Source: Bolinopsis microptera
Taxonomy: Eukaryota; Ctenophora; Tentaculata; Lobata; Bolinopsidae
Direction of reading: 5' to 3'
Assembly: GCF_026151205.1 (NCBI RefSeq)
Contig: NC_087080.1
Span: 3,141,096-3,205,095, forward strand
Length of the DNA: 64,000 bases
In this document: one piece after another, positions 56,262 to 64,000 of the stretch
Numbering within the stretch: the stretch's first letter is position 1
Layout of the letters: every line of letters begins with the position of its first letter
The notes under the pieces: model-generated
Database searches by the model: none
What the model saw: only the letters and a program-made list of their open reading frames with translations
What the model was told of the DNA's origin: nothing
Made by a program: the position numbers and the translations under genes

Positions 56262-56992
56262 AGGATAACTCAGGATAACTTTTAGGAGAAATCACAGGAT
56301 AACTCTCAGGAGAACTCTCAGGAGAACTCTCAGGAGAACTCTCAGAAGAACTCTCAGGAGAAATCTCAGGAGAACTCTCAGGAGAACTCTCAGGAGAACT
56401 CTCAGGAGAACTCTCAGGAGAACTCTCAGGAGAACTCTCAGGAGAACTCTCAGGAGAACTCTCAGGAGAACTCTCAGGAGAACTCTCAGGAGAACTCTCA
56501 GGAGAACTCTCAGGAGAACTCTCAGGAGAACTCTCAGGAGAACTCTCAGGAGAACTCTCAGGAGAACTCTCAGGAGAACTCTCAGGAGAACTCTCAGGAG
56601 AACTCTCAGGAGAACTCTCAGGAGAACTCTCAGGAGAACTCTCAGGAGAACTCTCAGGAGAACTCTCAGGAGAACTCTCAGGAGAACTCTCAGGAGAACT
56701 CTCAGGATCGAGAACTCTCAGGAGAACTCTCAGGAGAACTCTCAGGATCGAGAACTCTCAGGAGAACTCTCAGGAGAACTCTCAGGAGAAATCTCAGGAG
56801 AAATCTCAGGAGAACTCTCAGGAGAACTCTCAGGAGAACTCTCAGGAGAACTCTCAGGAGAACTCTCAGGAGAACTCTCAGGAGAACTCTCAGGAGAACC
56901 CTCAGGATAACTCAGGATAACTTTTAGGAGAAATCTCAGGAGAACTCTCAGGAGAACTCTCAGGAGAACTCTCAGGAGAACTCTCAGGAGTC
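56262..56992. repeat. 12-bp minisatellite (ctcaggagaact), ~58 copies
   Basis: A long, mostly perfect array of ctcaggagaact. The edges are degenerate (CTCAGGATAACT) and two units carry an inserted GATCG near 56706 and 56747. The unit is in frame but no start or splice context supports translation. Confidence 0.95.
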
Positions 56993-57306
56993 ACATAAAG
57001 TATTATTCCGCTAAGCGTGAACCTACTCAAGACTTCAAGATACAACTTGCACATCAAATTAATTAACTCTTAAAGCGCAGCCATATTACCTACCAAGCTA
57101 CCAATTCCTTCTTGGCAATTAATTTCCTCTCTGTTTGGTTGTTCTATACTTCTAAAAATAAGATGCAGCGTGAGTTTAATGCCGTATATATAATATTTAC
57201 TTTTGACTTTCCTGGCAATATTCATGGGATCTAATCTGATCATCATGGAATTTACAATAAGCGTACTGCTCTTCTAAGGTTCATTTCATTTCAGTCACTA
57301 TCAATA

Positions 57307-58785
57307 GGGCCTGTCGTGATATCATGGATCACTTAGGTTCCACCAGGATCTGGTAGTCCTCATAATAAATAAAATAATTCTGCGGCCTCTACGTATCGGC
57401 ATCTCGCACAACTCCTTAAGAAAAATAGGTGCTGGGTATGTGAAAATTTGCAACCTTCCAGATTGGGTAAAAATATAATAAAAAAATAATAATAATAAAA
57501 TAATTCTACGTATCGGCATCTCGCACAACTCCTTAAGAAAAATAGGTGCTGGGTATGTGAAAATTTGCAACCTTCCTTGATTGGGTTAACGAGGCGTCGT
57601 ACGTCACCTCAAGACCAGGTAAGAAGGAGCTGACCAGGCCAGAACCCAGTTGATTGGGTCTGAGCTCACTTGATTATGAGCCTGAGGTCACGTGATTATG
57701 ACGTCACCAGAGCTAGAGCTTGTTCTCCGTTTCCCGCTGATCATTGGACCAGGTGAGCTCGCATGCTTGTGAATGTGAGTGTAACCCATATCGATTTTCT
57801 GACAGATCAAAGCTGGAAATTTACCAAAATATCGACATTGTTATAAACTCATTTTGATAACCGTTCCTAACCTAAAATTGCACGAGAAATCGATAAAAAC
57901 TTGGTTGCAGAACCCAATTATGCTTCCTCATGCTCTAGAATCCATGTTTTACCAATATGATCAACATTTTGATATTAACTAGGGCGTAGTGTAGGCCAAC
58001 TAATAACTTCAAGTATAGTTATGTGGTAGACAACCTCAAAGTAAAGATCAAGACAGGACCCGGCAATAGCCGTTGGAATTAAAACTATACTGAAAGGTTC
58101 TGGAATTTCTAACTGCTGGTTGCTAGATGTCAAAAAATTGTTTATCTGCCATTGAACCCTGTGATCCTATGATCATGAGGACCCGGCAATAGCCGTTGGA
58201 TCACAAGCAGAAACTATTTGTCGAACTTTAGTACGTGTCGAACTTGAGTACGTGTATACCGGTGGTTTCGGCTTGTTGGTTAACTGTTTAATGTTCCTTT
58301 GCAGTTCATACTCTAGGGGGGGGGGGGGGGGGGGGGCCCCTACTCTAACTTATCGATCAGTTTAGTCGACGATTGTCTTGATCTTTACTTTGAGGTTGTC
58401 TACCACATAACTATACTTGAAGTAATAAGTTGGCCTATACTACGCCCTAAATAGTATCAAAATGTTGATCGTATGGGTAAAACATGGATTTTATGGCATA
58501 AGGAAGCATAATTGGTGGTGACGTACGACACCTCGTTAACCCAATCAATTTCTGGAAGGCTGCAAATTTTCACATGCCCAGCACCTATTTTCTTTGAAGG
58601 AGTTGTGCGAGAAGACGATACGTAGAGGCTGCAGAATTATTTTATTTATTATGAGGACTACCAGATCCTGCAGTGGAACCTAAGTGATCACGACCAGGGA
58701 CAAAAGGAAATCGCGGCATGTACGGAATCGCGATTTTTGGCCAAAATAATCGCGAAATCCTTTTGTCCCTGGTCACGACAGGCCC
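57307..58785. mobile_element. Long-TIR foldback element with TA flanks and a nested MITE
   Basis: The ends are GGGCCTGTCGTGAT and its reverse complement, each next to TA (57305-57306, 58786-58787), suggesting a TA-targeting (IS630/mariner-like) mover. Arms of several hundred bp match in inverse: left 57307-58055, right 58370-58785. The left arm has a tandem copy (57380-57470 repeated at 57500-57590) and about 300 bp not in the right arm. The right arm is interrupted by the hAT MITE at 58695. The centre holds two GACCCGGCAATAGCCGTTGG repeats (58057, 58182) and a poly-G run (58316-58336). No transposase. Confidence 0.75.
58695..58771. mobile_element. hAT-like MITE, copy 2 (nested)
   Basis: A 77-bp member of the 45327-45475 family (CAGGGACAAAAGGAAATCGC ends), inserted in the right arm of the foldback element. 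The flanks ATCACGAC and GTCACGAC are an 8-bp duplication with one change. The matching left arm shows the empty order (…ATCACGACAGG in reverse complement). Confidence 0.82.
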
Positions 58786-59401
58786 TACACTGTCCAATAG
58801 TACCTGCTTCTTGTGCCGAGCAGCATACCGACCTCCGATCGTGTTGTGATAAGATTTTGGCTCCACAGGATCTCCTCTTCTCGTCTTTTTTTTTGAAAAT
58901 TATACAAATTATGAGCACATACTGATGAGTGGGCTTTTACAACTGTGGTGCGTGCAATGCGCCAACAGAACCGCAATGCGCCAACAGAACCACAGATAGT
59001 TTTAGCTAAGAATGGTGATTCAAGTTAGAGGTGATCATTAAGTTAATCAATATATCCAAGGAAGTAATGTAATGAATAGTGCGTAAAGTGTCACGGCTTA
59101 AGTCGTACACAATAGCTAATGGTTATTGATAGCTTTTAATAAGCGGTTAAGCCTTACCTCACATGACATATTTGAGACCTCGTGGCTAATAGCTTATTTA
59201 CAGTTCTTACTCATGCCCTCGCCATATTGTCAGCAGGAGTGACATAATGCTCCTTCATAATATTAATGGATGACCAATATTTAAACGTAAAACTTATGAT
59301 CATCCAGCCATTTGACAATTTATTTTCTTTGCTATCTTTCGTTAGTTTAGTATACGACGTCGTATTTTGAACTGTGAAAATCTTGAAATTCACAAGTCTT
59401 A

Positions 59402-61172
59402 TGTCCGTATGCTCCAAATTCCCTTTTAAATACGACCTTGGCTTTAAATATAAAGCTGGTCTCCCCTTTACAGCGGGGCTTTAAAATTTTTCGTATGCTC
59501 CAAAAATTTAAAGGTCGCCTTTAAATCTAAATACGAGGTCATCTTTATCGATAAAGGGGACCTGAACTTTAGCTACTTTGCCGGTATGCTCCAAAATTTG
59601 AAGACGAGCTGCTCTTAAAAAACGGTCATCTCCATATTTGGAGTGAGAATTGACCAAATAAGGCAGACCCAGTTTTACTTCCTGTTCACACCTTCCGGGA
59701 CATCCGTCACACTTCCTCTCACTCAGGTATGGTTTACTGCAGCTTTTCTTTGATTTTTCAGCCTGACTGTGTAGGCATGTTGACTCAGTAATTCCTCCGT
59801 GTTCCTTTATAACATCCCTCTAAATTGTAATTAATTTTATCCAAGTGAATCTGATGGTAACTGTAAGAAAAAGGGGAAAAATTGGTCTAAGTCAGAAGAA
59901 GGGATATTAATGGACCTGATAGCGGACAAGCGGGATATTATAGAATCAAAAGCCACTAATCGCACATTTAAAAACTTAAATCTGAAAAATCAAGCGTGGA
60001 AAGAGGTTTTTGCATTATACAACAATAACTTGGGTGTTAATCACCGCAGTATAGAGCAGCTCAAGAGCAAATGGGACAATCTGAAAACTTCTGCCAAGAA
60101 AAGGAGTGATGCACTGAAACGGCATCTAAATCAGACTGGAGCAGCCCCCAATCCTAAACTGAATCTGAGCCCGAATGAAGAAAAGATACTGGGAATCATG
60201 ATGGGGGCCTTTGATCCAATCAAGAACGAATACGACAGCGATAACGCAATTGAGGAGAAGGAAACTAAAGTGGAGATGACTGGTTGTGTGAGCCCTGTTG
60301 CCACTGTGATTGATTTGGAAGAGGACTCCCGGCCAGAGGGTCAGCTGGAAGAGACAGATGACATGGAGACGGCAACAAGGAAGCGTGACGTTGACGTGAT
60401 GAAAACACCAGGTAACAGTGGGACTGCCGCCTCTAAAAGACCCAAGACTCAGGCACAGACTGTAAACCAGCTAAGAATGGACTATATGGAGCTACAGAAG
60501 ACGCTGCTGCTAGAACGGCACCAGAGATATATGCAGCTGATGGACACTTTGGAAACCTGTGCTAAGGAAACCTCCAGGTTGCGTGAAGAGAGACCAGAGC
60601 ACAGCCAGCTGCAGGATTTGGAGACAAACACTCAGCTGGCAGACCTCATCACCCAAAGTTTTGGGGTCATATCTGAGGACAACTGAATTTATACTAGTAC
60701 CTGATAATATATGCAAATGATATGTACAGTTATACACAACTGCAATTTCTACCTACAATTTTTTTGACAATTTTATATACAATTTTTATTGACAAGATTT
60801 TACTGCACAATACGACAGTTTTATTCCTTTGTTTGACAAATATGGCCTTCGGTATGACAAAAACTTGAGCATCGCATTTCGTAAATTATCAGGCACAGTT
60901 TTAGTGCCATTTAAAGACGACCTTGTCGTTTAAAGTACATGGGGACCCTACTTTAAATTTTCTTCGTTTAAAGTCCAACTTTAAGGGTGACCTGGCCTTT
61001 ATAATTTTGGAGCATACCGGTTTAAAGTCAGCTTTACAAGGTGCTCTTTAAATTTTAAAAAATTGCGTTAAAATTTGGTTTGCATGCGAAATTATACAAA
61101 ACACAACTTTAAAGCTCAGCTGAGCTTTAAATGGGCTTTAAAGTCGACTTTACCGTTTGGAGCATACGGACA
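59402..61172. mobile_element. Harbinger-like DNA transposon encoding only a Myb/SANT protein
   Basis: 1.77 kb with TIR TGTCCGTATGCTCCAAA and its reverse complement, flanked by TTA on both sides (59399-59401, 61173-61175), the 3-bp duplication of PIF/Harbinger elements. The word GTATGCTCCAAA recurs inside as subterminal repeats: 59407, 59495 and 59587 on the left; 61006 and 61155 inverted on the right. AC/TTTAAAG-rich subterminal zones flank the gene at 59910-60686. Autonomous Harbingers encode a DDE transposase plus a Myb-like protein. Here only the second is present, so movement would need a transposase supplied in trans. Confidence 0.8.
59910..60686 (+). CDS. Myb/SANT-like (trihelix) DNA-binding protein of a Harbinger-like element
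   Basis: 258 codons from the first in-frame ATG. The trihelix domain spans the N-terminal ~75 residues: W residues at AWKEV and KWDNLKTS, following NWSKSEEGIL, which is coded just upstream (59880-59909). The middle is acidic, a KRPK basic patch near residue 171 may be a nuclear signal, and residues ~182-225 (MDYMELQKTLLLERHQRYMQ) look like a coiled coil. In Harbinger transposons this protein binds the TIRs and brings the transposase. The full domain would start at ATG 59854 (MVTVRKRGK) if one A were added to the A run at 59877-59881. So the element copy may carry a one-base frameshift, or an upstream exon supplies the start. Confidence 0.75.
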   Translation: MDLIADKRDIIESKATNRTFKNLNLKNQAWKEVFALYNNNLGVNHRSIEQLKSKWDNLKTSAKKRSDALKRHLNQTGAAPNPKLNLSPNEEKILGIMMGAFDPIKNEYDSDNAIEEKETKVEMTGCVSPVATVIDLEEDSRPEGQLEETDDMETATRKRDVDVMKTPGNSGTAASKRPKTQAQTVNQLRMDYMELQKTLLLERHQRYMQLMDTLETCAKETSRLREERPEHSQLQDLETNTQLADLITQSFGVISEDN

Positions 61173-61175
61173 TTA

Positions 61176-62320
61176 AACTGAATTGATTAACAGCCAGATA
61201 TTTGCTATATGTTGCTTCACACGATAATATGTATTATATAACCATTATAAGTGTCATTTTCTTGGTTCATAAACAGCAGGAAGATGAGTTTAAATATTAT
61301 GCTTAATGCTTATTGCTTAGCATCGTGGACGAGTTGCGAAGTTTAAGAAGTTATAGCTTGATTTCATTTGAAAGCAAAGGCAGGGGCATTTTCACTCGTA
61401 GGGTGTTGTAACTGCTGTTGTTGAGATGGAATGCATAGATAGGTGTTCTTTTCTGACACATGGTTCAAAGTTTGCTGACAAGAAAACGAATATTATGTAA
61501 ACATGAAATATTAAAAGCTATCTGTGTCCATGATCCGTCTCGAAGCACTACACTGCAATGGAGTATTGCTTAGGCCTAAATTTAATCGATGTAAGTTTTA
61601 TAAAAGTTTGCCATATTACGGACATACGGTATTGGTAAAGTCGTCAATTGTAGGTTGTATCGGTACACGTATAAGTGCTAGTTCGACACGTACTCTAGTT
61701 CGACAAGCCCTTAAGATCGACTCAGTCTAAGTAAGCAACCTGGACTAGAGTATACTTCGACACGAATTTGAACAAAACCGATTAATACAAAGCATCGATG
61801 GTTGGTATTTTATAGCATCGATTATACCAATAACCATGAAACTATCCGTTTGTCAGCTCCTGATTTCGAGTGTCATTGTGTGATATAAAATACAAATAAT
61901 GCTCTTTATTAAAATCCAGCACCGAACAAATTGGTGAACAAAAGCCATAAACTAATCACGAACAAATGCTATCAAATCGGATTTATTTTGGTCCGACTTT
62001 CGTGAATAGATTGTGAAATAATTTTAATACAGCAAACATAGTTTTATATCACGTTGACTACTCTTTCGCAGTCTATTATTTAGCTTTCAAGCAGTATATA
62101 TTATTTTGTTTTCTATATTCATTCAGACTTTTACTGAAGTCTAGTTATCTACTTTATCATATTTTATCGAACTAATACATAATAGGTGTATAATTGCCAG
62201 ATCCAAGTTCATTTTGTAACGGAGTTTTATATTAACAGGAAACGATGTAACAGAATCGATATATTTTAATGTTGCCATGGGGTGGCAAGTCCCCATACAT
62301 CGTGGTCCGGTAGTTTCATT
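61176..62320. other. No gene seen
   Basis: Contains short inverted copies of the GTCGAAC/ACGTGT word near 61660-61760 and otherwise unremarkable AT-rich sequence. Confidence 0.5.
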
Positions 62321-62324
62321 GCGT

Positions 62325-62420
62325 CCTAATATTAGTAAATAAAGCTAATATTAGTAAATATTTTAAATTAAAATATTAAAGCTAATATTAGTAAATAAAC
62401 CTAATATTAGTAATAAAAGA
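62325..62420. repeat. ctaatattagtaaata repeat
   Basis: Four copies of CTAATATTAGTAA, each itself palindromic at TAATATTA, spread over 95 bp. Confidence 0.85.
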
Positions 62421-64000
62421 CCTTTTATGATAATTTATTATCATGCATTCTACGTAGTTATAGTACTTCCCAGGTTACAGGGTATATTTCCCGAGCAATC
62501 TCCTTCCATTTAAAAGCTAAAGATCTGATCACGACATTCGTAGTGAGTCACTGATACATACCATCAAGCGATCAGTATTCTGTCGACAGATCAATTAGTC
62601 AACGTCCTAGTTTTTTGACAAAATTTATCTTTCATGAAGTTTATCTACTTGTATGGCTTGTGACTTACTTGTGTTCTCAGATCCTTCTCGATTTCCTCTT
62701 TGTCTTGATCTGTTCTAGGGGTACACTAGCCCGTTCAATTTCCGGCAGCGGTGTGTATAAAACGGCACCGGCGTGAAAGTCCAAAATTTCGCCGATAAAA
62801 TTTTAAAAAATTAATAAATTCCATTACAGTACAAATGTTTTTTAACAAGTTGATCCCAGGTCTGAGCTGAACAATAATATTTTTACAACCGCATATTATA
62901 AGAATTCAATTAATCATTCCCGCTATTAAATTTTGTCTTTTGACATACATCATTATCTGTCAAGTCACAAATGTCATACCGCTAAAATTTGCACGCCGGC
63001 GTGAGACCTTGCAGCGTGGGCCGTGGCAGCATGTAAAATGTAACAATCTATCGGCGTAGCGGCGTCTGGCGGCGTCTATTTGCGTCTGGCGGGATGTGGA
63101 CTCCTGATATGACCCGTTTTAAACGTCTATTTTGGCAGTGTCTGGCTATTACTTTGTCATAGTGTAAAGGATTGCGTCACTTGAGCGATGAAATGGGTAG
63201 ACAGTAGGTACGGTCCGCTACAGATGGTTAATAATTCAATTAACCACTGAAACAATGCGGTGGAATGCCGAATGATCCGATGTAAGAACGTAAGAGGAAT
63301 GCAATTAAAAATAAGAGTAAAGAAACGTGCATTTTCTATCTTCGCATCGTATTGTTGCGTCCATTCACCATGGCATTGTAATTATTCTTGTTCAACGAGA
63401 TTTGTTTTGAGAAGATGGTCTTGCTGCCTTGAGCTTGCTTAGTTTGCTAAACTATTCACTTGTTGTAGAGTGAGGCATCCTTTAAATAGACATCCTCTAA
63501 ATTCTTAACTTCTTCTTCATGGGTTGTGTTGCTGGATTAATAAGTAGAAGGAGCTGCGAATAAACCGTAGTACGTGTTTATGGTAATTTATAATCGGTAG
63601 GACGTGGGAACTGTAAAACAATTTCGGTGGGAACCAAAGAAGCCGAGCAGCAAATTGTAGCTTTTCGCCACTTGCACTGGTGCCATTACAATGTGTTACT
63701 GTTATAGAATGTGAATAGTTTGAATACATCATTTCAAAACGAATGTTGAAAATGTAAAATTATTATTGTTAAGTCGGGAAAAAATAAAAAAGTTAGATTT
63801 TAAGAATCACGACAACTATTCCAAAAATTCCAACTATCTCTCGACTCTCCTTCTATTCGGTGCCACTGAGTATCGGGAATTTATTTCTCAGTTTTCTAGG
63901 CTCAACCCGGAAATGTAAATCACAATTCGTTATACTTATATGATCACATTACAACGTATCCGCACGATACCTTTCTTCGCGTAACTTCGCCCCACACTTA
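62421..64000. other. No gene supported
   Basis: A G/C-richer island at 62735-63115 holds ggcggcgtct and tctggcggg words, suggestive of another repeat, but no TIR pair or open frame could be supported. The 60- to 71-codon frames beyond look random. Confidence 0.4.

Noticed and set aside
58642-58976. Several overlapping 62-76-codon frames
   Set aside because: They cover the nested MITE and the element border on both strands and share no domain.

Overview
This is eukaryotic, AT-rich DNA from an animal genome. The evidence is GT-AG introns in conserved genes, a eukaryotic translation termination factor, ankyrin and seven-helix receptor genes, TTAGGG-like repeats, and many animal-type transposons (CR1/Jockey LINEs, a Penelope-like relic, hAT, piggyBac, Harbinger and mariner derivatives). 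The mix suggests an invertebrate, perhaps a cnidarian or another early-branching marine animal, but the lineage cannot be fixed from sequence alone.

Region 1 (1-10640) is repeat-rich and holds no host gene I can recognise. It contains a decayed LINE that has lost its reverse-transcriptase core, a poly-G-ended inverted-repeat element, a 366-bp tandem repeat split by a TTAA-targeting foldback element, a Penelope-like GIY-YIG relic, and a nearly perfect 1.37-kb palindrome of the same foldback family.

Region 2 (10876-14832, minus) is a complete eleven-exon gene for eRF1 (436 codons), with the NIKS, YxCxxxF and GGQ motifs intact.

Region 3 (15400-24110) is again mobile DNA: a CR1-like 3' fragment, a nearly full-length two-ORF LINE with an intact endonuclease and reverse transcriptase, LINE tails, a GC-rich mosaic of inverted repeats, and a TIR element carrying degenerate telomere-like repeats. 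An orphan exon resembling the last transmembrane helix of a voltage-gated K+ channel follows at 24236.

Region 4 (24641-31700, minus) is a gene of at least thirteen exons. It encodes an apparently membrane-attached protein with ten ankyrin repeats arranged as two copies of a five-repeat module. One of its introns uses a GC donor, and that intron's acceptor has been amplified about 17-fold into a tandem repeat.

Region 5 (32580-36082, minus) is a tandem cluster of three single-exon sulfotransferase-like P-loop proteins with C-terminal membrane anchors; their 3' halves are almost identical. Next come a rhodopsin-like receptor broken by one frameshift (38795-39881, minus) and a urea-transporter (SLC14-like) gene (41053-46138, minus). 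The urea transporter has a 2.7-kb minisatellite in one intron, a possible alternative first exon at 49844-49917, and no recognisable C-terminal exon.

Region 6 (50000-64000) has few genes. It contains foldback elements, a piggyBac-like MITE, a 12-bp minisatellite, a nested hAT MITE, and a Harbinger-like DNA transposon (59402-61172) that encodes only a Myb/SANT DNA-binding protein. Exon borders were worked out by hand from splice signals and reading phase; no searches were run.
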